From Neodiprion pinetum (lineage: Eukaryota > Arthropoda > Insecta > Hymenoptera > Diprionidae), in NCBI RefSeq assembly GCF_021155775.2, contig NC_060234.1, positions 23,926,026-23,990,025 on the forward strand: a stretch of 64,000 bases of DNA. Direction: 5' to 3'. A program made the translations under genes and the position numbers. The notes under the pieces are model-generated. The model was given only the letters and a program-made list of their open reading frames with translations. It did no database searches and was not told the DNA's origin. Below, piece after piece: positions 52,601 through 64,000 of the stretch (positions are counted from its first letter, which is position 1; each line of letters opens with the position of its first letter).

Positions 52601-55600
52601 TTTGTTCAATTAATTTGTTTCTAACAATAATAATTGACATTATATCGTAATAATTTCTCTCGAGTATACAACATTTGTTAGTATACTATCAGAAATAGCA
52701 AAAAAAATATGTTGGAAAGTTCTCTAAAAACACAGAAACTGGATATTAAAATAGGTGGTAAGAATACGTAGCGCTATGATTCAAAGGGTTAAACGTTTAA
52801 TGCAAAACATGAGCAGAAACGTGAGTTTGACTTGCAGGAAATGTTTCGAGTGCACAGCCTGAGAATATAGCTGCTCATTCTCCCCGCTTGGCACGTGATT
52901 GAACTACATTAAACGACTGCGACGATCAGCGAAGCTCTCGCTAAACTGTCGGACACTGCTGCAATTTATAAATCGTCCTAAAGAGTTACATCCACTGACC
53001 TTGCTTCTTCCCACAGAAACAAGGCGGCGATAATTTCGCGTCACCAGTTTGACCGTCGTTTACAGAAAAGAACGGATTAATAGTTGTTATTATATTATAT
53101 TATATTATACCATACCAGAGCCTCCGTCGCATGGCTAATTGACTTATTAATATGCAATCGAATTCCGTTTATTGTGCAACAATCGTTACTGGAGATCGGT
53201 TGATCAGAAACCCCTACTTTCTACTACTTAACTTTATTACAAGATATAATAGTCGTTGGATGTTGATTATTTAGCGAATTTTTATGTTCGTATGAAACTA
53301 CAAGGATTCTCTGCGAAAATTCAAAAATAGAAACTTATGCAAAACTTATAAAGATAAGCTTCGATATCGTTGCTTCAAATTAAGTCGTTTCAAAATGCAG
53401 GTTAAAGGTTTGGTGGGATTCGTTCGATTTTACTGTAGAATTACTGTTCTTACTTAGAAGACTGTTTTCAAAAAATTGAACGAAACACTTCATTTTATTA
53501 TAATGGCATCATTGAATGGTTCACATTACAACACATCGCACCGATATGCGATATTGATTATGATCAACAAACGGCAACACTCAATTAACTACTGTAAAAA
53601 AGGACAATCCGTTTCAGTGCCTTGGTAGAAAATAGTCTTTTGAATGAAATGAGACATCGTAGGAATGAAATCAAGCGAATCTACTGAGTTTTTGACAGTT
53701 TTGAAACGGCTGAAAGTGAAGTACAATTAAAATCTATGCTTTTGTTTTTGATTCTAGTATTTTATATTTCTGTATTTTTAAAGAGATCATCTTAGCTTGC
53801 GAACAGCGTTAATAATTCGATGAACACACTCAATCCATGACTATCTCGTAATAAAATTATAAAAAGTAAGATGATGATAACCGATGACACTAATTAGTGG
53901 TTATATAATTCATGAATAGATAACTGTACAAGTTATTCACGGCTAATTGGATAGCAAATATGATTAAATACTTATTAGGTATACAGAAATCTTTAACAGG
54001 TACTAATTACAATGTTGACTGAGTCATCATTGAATGCATTGTAATACGTCAAATTATTAAAAGAGATGGTAAATTCTTGCCCTAAGTAGTTAGGTACACC
54101 AAAACAACAACAGTTGGAGTAAAAAATTCCGAAACGTTCCCAATTTTCATCGTGAAAAACTTTTGGAATGAAGAAAAAGAAATGGGCTTTTTTACCGCTG
54201 TGTCAATTTCTCATTCGGTGTAACTTTAGAACAAAGAGGTAAGTGATAAAATAATCTTATGACGTAGCTACGATAAAAATGAAGGTGCTTCCCTAAAATT
54301 TATCATGCGTTTTAGAGTTTTAAACAAATTTCACTAGATTGTTAAGACTCTTGTATTTCGTGTCATGTGATGTCTTGTCGCTTTGTCCATTCGTTTTTCT
54401 GAACACAGAACTTTTCGAAATAGCTCTGGTGAGAACGTTTCTGATATGAAAAACGATGAATAATTCGTTGAAAAACTTTGCACAAAATTTTCTGTCAAGT
54501 TCGGCAATGGTCAGTACGAGAATAGCTTCAACAAACAGTGATTGCTTTTGAAAAAATACAGAAATTTTTCATTACACAATTCTCTGAGTGTCAATTTAAA
54601 AAATTCGTTCGAATTTCTCTTCGAATTTTGAACCCTGGAGAGTATTTTTTTTAAACTCTGTATCCATACGCGGAAAATTCTCTAAATTTCCAGACACTTG
54701 GAACGAAATGTTTTGAACGGCTGATATTTTTGAAGGAATTCTTTGCAGTGTGATTCCAAAAAATATAAATTTTCGAAACACGCACTCAAAAAAAAAAATA
54801 TATATATAAATAAATAAAAAGACTAAAATGTTTTATTTATGAGTAACGGTAAAATAGTATTTTTCAGCGTATAAATGGTATTTTGTACAAAATTCTGCAT
54901 TCTACGTTATATAGAAATTATGTCTTACAAATTTTAAGATTATACTGTGGATTAAGTACAAAATCAGAAGGCAAGTACGGAGCACAAAACGCAAAATGAT
55001 TGAAAAAAAATATACTCGATATATCAGCTATATTAAAATCGAAAAAAACTACCAAATTATTGTTAGTACGTATAAGTAACTGATCAATCGACGAAATGTA
55101 GGGTAATATTTTTACGTTACTATCTGTTGAATTGTGTAATAATTCCATAAAGACGTATAACAGATCATATAAGTAATACAAGTGCGATAAGTGATAACCT
55201 CCTTAGTCTACCAGGTGAAAATTTTTGATTAGATAAAATGAAACAGCATGTGAAATCCATCATGATTAGGATTCAATGACCAGTTATTATCACGCTTGCA
55301 ATGCCAAATTTAACGACGTAATATCTGATCATTTCGCGTAGTTGTAACCTACTTGTATAGTTGTTATATTAACCGTGCTGATAGTTGGTACGTTCAATTA
55401 GCCATGAATAAGCTATATTCGTGAACAGGACTTGTGACAAAGTAAACGTTGATAGCGAATAAAGGTCTTGTTTGCTTACCTTGTACTGTAAATCAATCAA
55501 GCAGCGTGCAAGAATTGTTCGTTTACATAGCGCAATACGTTGTAACGAGAAACGTCGCGGCAAGCTCATATCGTGTGCGCGTAACGCAGATATTTTAAAA

Positions 55601-58600
55601 ATTATAACATCTTCCATATTTTACCAACTTCTTCTGTGATATTAATCGATTACAAACGTACATATTCCATGTATATTCAGACACGAATAATTGTCATCAT
55701 CAATCATAAACTGCTTTGAATGTGTTGTCACGTGATAATACTAATTTGGAATAATTCGGTTAGTTCGATAGAAATCAAAAACTGTTGTGTTATTAACCTC
55801 GTACAGGACTCGCTCCCAAATACCTTCCGAATATCCGAAAGCTGATCAAACTGTTACAGAATCATTGGAATAATATTATTAGCGTATTTTGTTTTTTAAA
55901 TAGCTGATTTTGCAATATAACCAATTTTCAGCTCAAAGTATTTTTGAGGTAATACAAAAAAAAAAAAATTATGATTCATCTTTGAGGAAGTTTTTTCAAT
56001 TGGTTAATTGTTTTTTTCTTTTTTTTTTTTTTTAACGGTTTCTTCATTTTACTTAACAGCTGATTGTGAGCCGATTCATTCTCAACTGGTTGAGTATCAC
56101 CCTCGCAATGTTGAACGCTGATTAAGAACGAGTCAGAAAACGGCGATACACATTTGGCAGACATTTGTTACCTTAACTCGAGTCATCGATATAATTTCGC
56201 ACTGTTAGTGCGGAAAAAGATAAAAGCAAATCGCGATACGAAAGGGGATTTTTTGCCGTGAATCACGCGTTGTCGTGTTTGAAACTTAATAGTGAGTATT
56301 ACGGATGACACAATCGCATTTCACGGACCAAACTATGCAGTGGTTACCTTATCGGATGACTATGACATAGAAAAAAAATTCCCACACATTTTACTACATT
56401 GTACAATCAATAATCGCAAGTCAAACTCTAAGAATATTGGGTTTCCGGTGCTATTTGTAGGTAAAAGACATGCGTCATTCAATGATAAATAGACCTTGAA
56501 GGAGGAATAGACCGTGCTTTGTTCAGCTGTAACGCAGCAAAATTGCTCTAAACCTTATTACAATAGATTAATTAGTTGATTATACAATATCAACAAAAGA
56601 AACATTTTTACTTCACAATTAACACTGGAATATATACCAACCTACTTCATTTTTTTCCCTCAATTATAGTTCCGTGCGAACGTTTACACAGTTTACCGTT
56701 CTAAATATGTATATTCCGATGAGAAGAAAAGATTGCTTTGACTAAAGAACGATCTGTTTACAGTGCTGAATTAAAAATATTTATCCTCATTCAACTTAAT
56801 TCATGTGATCATACAACCAATTTTCCTCATGAATAATCATAAATATTCATTCATTCTTGAACAGAAATTTATTTGCATTCATGGGAAAAATATTGACATC
56901 GACAGTTTTAATCTTTGGCAAAAAAAAAAAAAAATCAGTACGAAGACTTCCGTTAGACATGTTACATTACAGATTTATAGCCTTCCATGGGGATTCGGTG
57001 CACCGATAGAAATTTTTAATTATGGCTACCGTAGAGTCCTTAGCTACTTAATTTTTTACTGTAATCGAAAAATATATATTTGGGTACGAAATGAATGTGA
57101 GTTGTTTAACTGTAACCAAAAACTATTCCGATAATTTCATGTCGGCGCAAAATTCAATTGACGTTAAGGCCTGATTTAACTAAAAAATACAGTAAATTAA
57201 ATAAACAAATTCAATAGTAGCAATAACTAGAAAGTGTAGCATTGGCAGGTATAATAACACTGATTAGTTAGTTGCACCATATTCCCTGGTAGTTCGAACA
57301 ATATTTAAGCGGTTATTGCAACGATAGCTATTTCACTAGAACTTGATGGCAGCCATAAAAAAAAATGAAAACGGGGAGTTTCACAGAATCTTTTCGCGAG
57401 GCAGACGCTAAGCGACGAACGAAACATTAGTATTGTCCTAGTAATTGTTGGACGAGAAACGAATGCTTACCGCCGCCACTCTTGTAACATAAATAGGGAA
57501 ATCTCCAGACGTTGCCAAGGCCGACAGAGTAACCGATGCAAGCTAGAACAAATTGCACCTTGTTGGCCCAATGAGGCCTCTTTGGTTGCCTGTAATCCCC
57601 AGGATCTTCCGCATCCACGTCGTCGTAACTACTGCACGTCGAGAGGTCATCTTCAATGGGTCTGAAAGACAAGAGGAAATAGATAAAATCAAATTTTTCA
57701 ACATTTTCCGTACTCAATGATTTCTTCTAATTTTTTTTTTTTTTTTTTTTTTTTACGAACCAACACTGACGTTGATTGTATTAAGACGATGTTATACTTG
57801 GTCTTTGACGACTGACAGTAAGCAAAATGTCACTTATTTTAACTATAATCAGAGACTACGCGTCACTGGCGTGAAAATGCCACAGGTAGCGCGATTCCAC
57901 AGAAAATGTATTCCTACAACAAGTGCAGGTAATTTAATTATAGGAATATGTGTTTTAAGCATTATTCTTGGGTGAAACTAAATTTTTTTTGGATATTTTA
58001 CCTTGACTTGCATGTACAATTACTTTATTCGCGATTTTTTCAAGTCAACTATGCACACTGTTAATAAACGAAATAAGTGATCTATTACTCTGTTGGTAAA
58101 GACTGTTTACAGATTTCTCTCGAGATACTCGAGTAAATTAATATGATTGCAAATATTTGGAATTACTCTTGAACGGAGGAGTAGAATGGAATTTCATTTC
58201 ATCAATTAAAAAATTGTAAGATCACGATTATTGTGTTGAATACTTGTAAAATCTGAAAACAATTTCTTGTTTTACCGTCATACCGACAGAGTAAGTAAGT
58301 TCTTGTCACACTTCGATGAATTCTGTAGTATGCGCGACCTTTGACTAGTTGTGAATTGTTGAATGCAAACAGGAAAAATCTATTTTATTAATCTGTTTGT
58401 GCAGAATTCAAAAACTCGCACCAGGATATCCAATCCGTATTTAAAAATGAGTAGCTACAACATATTCCCGTTGAAACTGAATGTTCTGTCTCAAATAATA
58501 TTTTGAGATTATATTTAGTTTGAAATCAACTACCTGAATTGCTTCATCATGAATTTTTATTCATTTGTTCTTCCTCCAAACTTGATCGATGGATAGATCA

Positions 58601-61600
58601 GAAATCGATCCTCGTACACCATAGTTGTAGATATACAGTTACATCGCGCCTCTTGTTACAGAAAAGAGCGTGACTTGTGATTTATGTACCTTGCACTCGT
58701 CAGCAGAAGAATCAAGTTGAGGTCTCGAATTAGGACAAGGGAAAACTTTCTGCTGGGTTAAACGAGTTTATAACTTTTACGTAATTCATATTTCAACGTG
58801 AAAAAACACAACCTTGACATTTTTCATCCAAGAAATCATGTTATTATTTATATAATTGCACAGCATATCCGAGGATTTCAATATGAATTAGTATTAGAGG
58901 TTGAATATCCTTGAAAGAACAATAAACTATATTATCAATCCCAAAGCTGGGAATTATTCAAATACCATTCCAACTTTTTTACTCGAGATAGTTTCCGATG
59001 GCATTTGTACTAATGCCAATAGTTCGTTTCACCCAAAAGAACGACGAGATATATTGATCGAAACACATGTAATATATCTAATGTGGAATTGGCGAGAAAA
59101 AATTTTGGATTCGTGAAGAGTATGCTGTAGTACAACCTATCACTGAGGTGAAAATACCGGATATAGCACAATTTTACAAGCGATACTAAACAAACATATC
59201 GAAATATTTCTTTGTTTTATGCCAGAATAATGCCAGGAAACTTATTGCTGCAAACAGTGGTAATTCAATTACACAAATACATTGTCTGTCCATTGTTATT
59301 ACGTTAGACAGATGCTTTTTTTACACGGTTGTGTGGCATTTTCACGTTACGGGCTGATGATATAGTCGTTCGATTGATTAACTTTTTACTCGGTCGGTAA
59401 GTACTGACAATGAGTAATACAGCATCTTCTCAAAAATGTCAAACTTTGAAAATTTATTTGCAATGTTGGGACCGACTGTATCGTATCTTATGCGCGATAT
59501 TTTTACCACAGAATCATTTACGGAGACTGCGAGCAGCCCGTAGGAAAATATAGGGTACGGTGTTAGGTATACAAAGTACAGAGCAAGTAAGAACAACACG
59601 CGCGGTTCTCGCTTGTTGCACTATTTGTCTTCACCAAGGCCTCCCTGTCTCATCCATACGATGTATATACGTTAGTTGAAGTGACATTCACAGAGACGTG
59701 ATATAATATGCAGCATTCCGTAATATGTAATCGTTGTATCATACATGTAACGTATAGCTAATATTATTTTCATTTCCAAACCAACTGTATCACTCGGTAG
59801 AATGTGCACCGTTTGTTTATCCATTCGCACATGCGAATTTATGCACATTTGTCGTGCGACAGAAAACGTCGTCTTCCGTTATGTTTATGGTAGATATTCT
59901 ATGCAAACCTGGTTTGTAGCGCGGCGATACGATCGAAACAAAAATTGAAATTTTTGAAACGGATATGTACGCTGAGAAAAATTTCATTTTTCATAGTAGC
60001 TAGAATAATTCAGTAAAACAGGTATCGTTAAAAAAACTGTTTGGATATTGTTGGAATTACGAAAAACGAGGTACGCTTAATCATTTTGCGCTATCGTCGA
60101 TTCTTTTTTGGTAATTGCAACGCAAAATCATTTCGTTCGGTTTACTCTACTTTTTTAGTTAAATAAGGCTTTAACGTCAATTTATTGTCGCACAAGGATT
60201 AAACTTTGGCAACAGTTACAAGAAAATATAGTAACAGTGATCGTAATGAGAAAGAATAGTAACGGATACTAGACTTTCTGGTAATAGCTACAAGTCTAAT
60301 TTTCATTTTGTACCTGGAACTATATTTTTCGATTGTGGTAAAAAATGAAAATAGTCAAGGACCGAACGGTAACCGGAACTAAAAATTTCTCTCAGTGTGC
60401 AGGCGAATAATTTGGTTTCTACAAGGATCTCAGTCTTTATTTATTTCTCGGTGAAACTTGCGTTTGGATTCGCCAGAATTGCATAAAAATCAGAAAATTT
60501 TACATCTACAAACGTTATATCTATTTGAACCGGTGTGCAAAACTTTACTTGTCGTAATTACTAGAGAATTCTAGTGGCATAAGTAATTATGAAGTGTAAT
60601 TACAGTTACCAATACTTATACATCTTCCGGTTACAGCTACAAAACTGATTTTCATTTTGTATACCAAGATGCATTTGTTATTCTTCAGTGATGGTAAAAA
60701 ATGGTAATAATTGAGGACTGTACAGTAACCACAACTAGAATTTTCTAGTAACTCTAAGCAACATAATGCAACGAAATACCCTAAAAGTCGCTGTAGTCGC
60801 GAACTGAGAGAAATTTTTAGTTCCGGTTACCGCTCAGTCCTTAACTATTTTCATTTTTTACCACAATCGAAAAATATAGTCCCAGGTACAAAATGAAAAT
60901 TAGACTTGTAGCTATTACCAGAAAGTCCAGTATCCGTTACTATTCTTTCTCATTACGATCACTGTTACCATATTTTTTTCCAACTGTTGCGAATATTTAA
61001 TGCTTGTCCGACAATAAATTGACGTTAAAGCCTTATTTAACTAAAAAAGTAGAGTAAACCGAACGAAATGATTTTGCGTTGCAATTACCAAAAAAGGATC
61101 GACGATAGCGCAAAATGGTTAGGCGTACCTCGTTTTTCGTAATTCCAACAATATCCAAACAGTTTTTTTAACGATACCTGTTTCACTGAATTTTTCTAGT
61201 TACTATAAAAAATGAAATTTTGCTCGGTGCGTATAAAAATATCGACATTTTGAAAAATGTGCAATAAAAAACGGTGCTTTTGTCTTTTACTATAACCCCG
61301 ACTATGTACTTATTTCCTGGGTCATATTGGCGGAGAGAACGTTAATAGGTTGTTAAGTTAAGTTGAAATGCTCCGTGTATGCACGTATGTATTATACGTA
61401 CATATAGAAGGTCCTCTCACGTATCCACGTTCAAGCGTGCATGCGCAAAGTAGTACATCAGCACTAGTTAGCGAAGTATATAATGAAAATTGCCGGAAAT
61501 TATATTTTATTACTCTTTTCCATCGTGGTAATTGTATATACGGTGTTTATTCTTTCATTCTTCCTATTTCTTCTTGCTCCTGCGTTACCGCATGAAACAC

Positions 61601-62805
61601 GATCCCTTGTGGGGGGGGTCCCGCAAATCTGCGGTTACCCGCTTAATTCTGCAGCATTTATGTTTGAAGATTCACGTAACTTGATATTTCCTCTGAAATG
61701 TGGATCACGTATTCTTTGACTTGTGTATTTCATTTGTAGGGTTATTTATTGTACACTTTCCTCGCCGAATGATGGACTTGCATTGTTTTATTGTCACACT
61801 TTCTTTCCTAAGCGAGAATCCAATGACTGGAATCTCGAAAGGATAAACGCTATTGAATTTACTCTTCCGTGCAGCGGTTCACATTATACAAAATCACAAA
61901 GTGTTTGCTTTATGAAACGCTGAGGTGAAAAAGAAGAGATTTAATAACAATAGAACAAACTCACGCGCTTAATATGAGGATGAAATTTTTTGACCGATAG
62001 TTAACTGAAACTGTCTCACACATTTTTTTAAACCTGTCTTCCTCCCTGATTCACAGACTAAAATCAACTGAAGAGATGTCAGTGTGTAATGTCTTCTAAT
62101 TTGGACACCTTATCGCAAATTATATCACAAGCTTGGTGAAATGCCACAGTAAACTCCAAAGCCTTGTTATATATTTCGCTTTTACTGTTCCATAAAAATG
62201 ACGCGTATGTGACTTTATACGTCATACTCATTTACAATCAGTTTGACCATCAGAGCATCACACAGTTCAACAAGGTTGTATTATAAAAATTGTAAAATCC
62301 GATTAACTGAATAGTCGGTAAAAAAAGAGGTTTCTTTTCTTATTTTGCAATTCTTACATCAAATTTCTCCAACACGTGTCAATATATTCCTTGATTATGA
62401 ATCTTACAATTGCGAGTAAATATTATACAATGTGTTAGGCAACACGTTAATGGATTTGAATAGTTTTTGTCGATAAATCAAACATTTTTTCATATAGTCA
62501 CCTTGATCCTTTTATAGACGAGGGGAGAATTTTTGCAGGTACGAATTGTAGACCGAATAAAAATTCTAAAATCACGGTTGTGTTTTTTCAATAAAACTCT
62601 GTCCAGCTGTAAACATTATCCGACTCAGGATTGACGCACGCGAGGACTCGATTCTTCGGTGCGGACAAGCAGGTTGTTTTAGGTTTAAACGGCTCGTTCT
62701 AAAATGCCAATTACCCACTTACGTGTCTGGAACGATACGCTTGAATTGTAAGTCCTGGATGATCAGGCCTCTCTTGGTCGCTCGGAAGCTAGAGCCTCGC
62801 TGCAT
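43641..62805 (-). CDS. SLC6 Na+/Cl- neurotransmitter transporter, GABA-transporter-like, 11 coding exons
   Basis: Exons are 62805-62723, 57661-57471, 48585-48451, 48041-47816, 47322-47055, 45280-45052, 44929-44817, 44623-44483, 44393-44193, 44083-43907 and 43814-43641. They total 1938 nt and 645 aa, with GT/AG throughout and consistent phases. TM1 has GLGNVWRFPY and TM2 has PLLYMELAIGQF. The EL2 cysteines are C177 and C186, beside an N-glycosylation site (NDT). The chloride-site residues Y98, Q309, S313, N345 and S349 (GAT-1 Y86, Q291, S295, N327, S331) are kept, and TM8 reads NSQFAIVEVVVTSIQDGFP. Wording closest to my memory is the insect GABA transporter (Gat) clade. TM3 reads STYHNVII, with His153 where the substrate-binding Tyr (GAT-1 Y140) is expected, so the substrate may not be GABA. 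The tail has CRICGQEYC and ends SEV, a possible class I PDZ ligand. The family imports its substrate across the plasma membrane. Introns 1 (5.1 kb) and 2 (8.9 kb) are full of repeats. Confidence 0.92.
50259..50281. repeat. Poly-C tract of 23 bases
   Basis: Twenty-three consecutive C on the plus strand, that is G on the transcribed-sense strand of SLC6 intron 2. Runs this long are rare in AT-rich insect DNA and could form a G-quadruplex in the pre-mRNA or mark an assembly difficulty. Confidence 0.9.
51354..51376. repeat. Poly-A tract of 23 bases
   Basis: Homopolymer run in SLC6 intron 2, followed by a C-rich stretch (51410-51425). It may be a retroposon tail, but no body is recognisable upstream. 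Confidence 0.8.
52200..52560. repeat. Diverged interspersed repeat, tandem and inverted copies
   Basis: The phrase ATTCGTAATCAGCGA occurs at about 52377 and again about 121 bp later (near 52498). It is preceded each time by AAATC(G/T)GATTT and followed by A-rich sequence. An inverted relative (ACTAATTACGAATCTGAAAT) lies near 52220, and GTCGCTGATTGG sits in between. Open frames on both strands across this region give look-alike peptides (FVISDIKNP, FVISHPENH), reflecting the repeat. It lies in SLC6 intron 2. Confidence 0.6.
53087..53109. repeat. Pentanucleotide microsatellite
   Basis: About four and a half copies of TATAT/TTATA with period 5, in SLC6 intron 2. Confidence 0.75.
57004..57378 (-). 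mobile_element. MITE family copy 3 (diverged)
   Basis: A diverged full-length relative of the 431-bp elements at 59968 and 60802, in the orientation of the latter. Shared landmarks in order are GAAATTTTTAATTATGGCTACCG-like ends, AATCGAAAAATATA, TTGACGTTAAGGCC, TTTAACTAAAAAAT, CAACGATAGCTATTTCAC and AAAATGAAAA. It ends about 90 bp from the exon 2 donor of the SLC6 gene. Confidence 0.6.
59968..60398 (+). mobile_element. MITE family copy 1, left arm of inverted pair
   Basis: A 431-bp element starting GCTGAGAAAAATTTC and ending AAATTTCTCTCAG, so it carries its own short imperfect terminal inverted repeats. The reverse complement of 60802-61232 matches it along its whole length with few differences (shared words include AACAGGTATCGTTAAAAAAA and GCGCTATCGTCGAT). 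It has no open frame of note and lies in SLC6 intron 1. Confidence 0.8.
60596..60770 (+). mobile_element. MITE family copy 5 (truncated)
   Basis: A partial, diverged copy in the orientation of copy 1, lying in the spacer between the two 431-bp arms. It matches the inner third of copy 1 (ATTTTCATTTTGTA, GATGGTAAAAAATGG, GGACTGTACAGTAACC). Confidence 0.6.
60802..61232 (-). mobile_element. MITE family copy 2, right arm of inverted pair
   Basis: The reverse-complement partner of 59968-60398, also 431 bp. It begins CTGAGAGAAATTTTTAGTTC and ends AATGAAATTTTGCTCGG. Together the pair could fold into a 431-bp stem with a 403-nt loop in the SLC6 pre-mRNA. Confidence 0.8.
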
Positions 62806-63003
62806 TTTTAAATACCGCTCAATTCGCACTGTGTTGGTAGAAACAGTGACCGCATGGCAATTAAAACGATTGGAATGGACTACTTATTTCGAAAAAATTG
62901 ACGAAAGCACGGCAAAAAATTAACTTTTATGCTAGTAACTAAATTCAAGGAAACGTTTCGCCAGTTTTTTCACACGAACGTTAGATTATCGAAATCGGTC
63001 ACC

Positions 63004-63042
63004 AACTGAACTCTCCTCTCGGGAGCTCACAGATATTATATA
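63004..63042 (-). promoter_or_regulatory. TATA/Inr core promoter of the SLC6 gene
   Basis: On the minus strand TATATAATAT (63042-63033) is followed about 33-35 nt later by TTCAGTT, which matches the insect initiator TCAGT. The inferred +1 A is near 63007. The predicted 5' UTR is about 200 nt, up to the ATG at 62805. Spacing is slightly long but acceptable. No other gene on this strand begins nearby. Confidence 0.6.
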
Positions 63043-63337
63043 AGAACGCTGACCAATGAGCCATCTGCTGTACATACATATGAACAGACGGATATGTCAG
63101 GTGTGATTTACTTTTTTGATTAGCATCCGCCGCCCCTTTTCAGCGAAGTAAATATCCTTCGTTTCAAGTTTGTTTTGCTCTAAGCCGTGCTAATGGTCTC
63201 AATTGGTTTGGCAAACGTCTCGTGTTAGAGCACACAGTAGCTGGCTAAGACCCGGAATTAGCGGACACATTATATCTGGATCATATTTAGAAAAAGTATT
63301 TATGAAACTGAAGTAACTTTAACTTTACATCAAGACA

Positions 63338-63742
63338 ATTTTCCACTGTGGTTACTATACAGTTCTCGAAATATTTGGGCTTTTTACCTTAATCGAAAAA
63401 TACAGTTCTGGGTAAATAATGAAAATGTGTTTTTTAGCTGTAACCAGAAAATCTAATATATGTTACTATTCTGTACTATATTGTGATAATTTGATTTCGG
63501 TGCCGTGATAAATTTATGTTAAGGCTTTATTATAATAAACTAAAAAACGCAGCGAACTATAAAAAACAGTTTTAACGTTGCAGTAGCCAGGAAAATAGTA
63601 TTGACAACTATAATCACGATAAATAGTTACTCGTAGCAAATTTCTGGATAATAATAACAATATTCAAACCGTTATTGTAACGACATCCAATTTACTATGA
63701 TTTTTCGGTAATTGTAATTAATGAAAGTTTCTTTAAAGTGCC
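63338..63742 (-). mobile_element. MITE family copy 4 (diverged)
   Basis: A further relative of the 431-bp family in the orientation of copy 2, upstream of the SLC6 promoter. Landmarks are TTAATCGAAAAATACAGTTC, TTATGTTAAGGCTTTAT, CTAAAAAACGCAG, ACAATATTCAAACCG and TAACGACATCCAATTTACT. Confidence 0.6.
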
Positions 63743-63876
63743 TGAAATACGAATTAGACTGTTACACGGATGCGGCCAGACAGCATAAAACTAATGTTTG
63801 TATAAAAATGTACATCTGATAACCAATGCGTAAACTTTAAAATCCGAAATTGTGTTCAAGTTTTCAAGTAATACTT

Positions 63877-63900
63877 CAACGTCTCAACGTCTCAACGTCT
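63877..63900. repeat. Three tandem copies of an 8-mer
   Basis: CAACGTCT repeated three times without mismatch, near the right edge of the window. It is non-coding. Confidence 0.85.
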
Positions 63901-64000
63901 TTTAACATATTTCATTCAAGTTTGCATATGACAAAAGTCTCTAAACCGAATAGATCCCACGAAAGCTATTCTAAAGCCGGCTCTTGTATTCTGCAGAGCT

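Noticed and set aside
55480..55617. Minus-strand 45-codon frame ending at a GTAAGC donor as an alternative SLC6 first exon
   Set aside because: Its phase (0) does not match the phase-1 entry of exon 3, and there is no promoter evidence.

Overview
The window is AT-rich insect nuclear DNA. It shows small exons with GT/AG introns, insect-style core promoter elements, many small DNA-transposon derivatives and one decayed LINE. A hymenopteran is the best guess. The SELENOM gene encodes Cys where vertebrates use Sec, which fits the known loss of selenoproteins in Hymenoptera, but Lepidoptera and Coleoptera show the same loss. The species assignment is inference.

Five protein-coding genes could be reconstructed exon by exon with consistent phases, all from start to stop. 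(1) 4.3-9.3 kb, minus: DNAI4/WDR78, an axonemal dynein intermediate chain (3 coding exons, 755 aa). (2) 15.8-19.5 kb, plus: RNF185/RNF5-type ER membrane RING E3 ligase (4 exons, 183 aa). (3) 22.5-25.1 kb, minus: a SELENOM-like ER thioredoxin-fold protein (4 short exons, 116 aa), easily missed because no exon exceeds 105 nt. (4) 32.4-36.7 kb, plus: Prp19, the U-box/WD40 splicing ligase (8 exons, 504 aa, the same length as human PRPF19). (5) 43.6-62.8 kb, minus: an SLC6 transporter of the GABA-transporter clade (11 coding exons, 645 aa) with 5.1-kb and 8.9-kb 5' introns and a TATA/Inr promoter near 63.0 kb.

Spaces between genes and the large introns are filled with repeats. These include pogo/Tigger-like MITEs (2.6 and 21.9 kb), elements ending in TTAA-GGGGGTA (10.3 and 38.1 kb), a fold-back element with arms of about 340 bp (26.2-27.2 kb) and long near-perfect hairpins (11.6 and 12.4 kb). 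They also include a decayed tRNA-like Pol III unit (12.0 kb), a LINE reverse-transcriptase remnant inside RNF185, and a MITE family with five copies between 57 and 63.8 kb. Two 431-bp copies of that family form an inverted repeat inside SLC6 intron 1.

The genes do not form a functional cluster. They act in cilia/sperm flagella, ER quality control (RNF185 and SELENOM both act at the ER), splicing and neurotransmitter or osmolyte transport. The points most worth a second look are the SELENOM-like gene, a Tyr-to-His change at the substrate-binding TM3 position of the SLC6 protein, the hairpin at 12.4 kb, and two candidate spliced small ORFs (29.7-30.8 kb minus, 36.9-37.4 kb plus).
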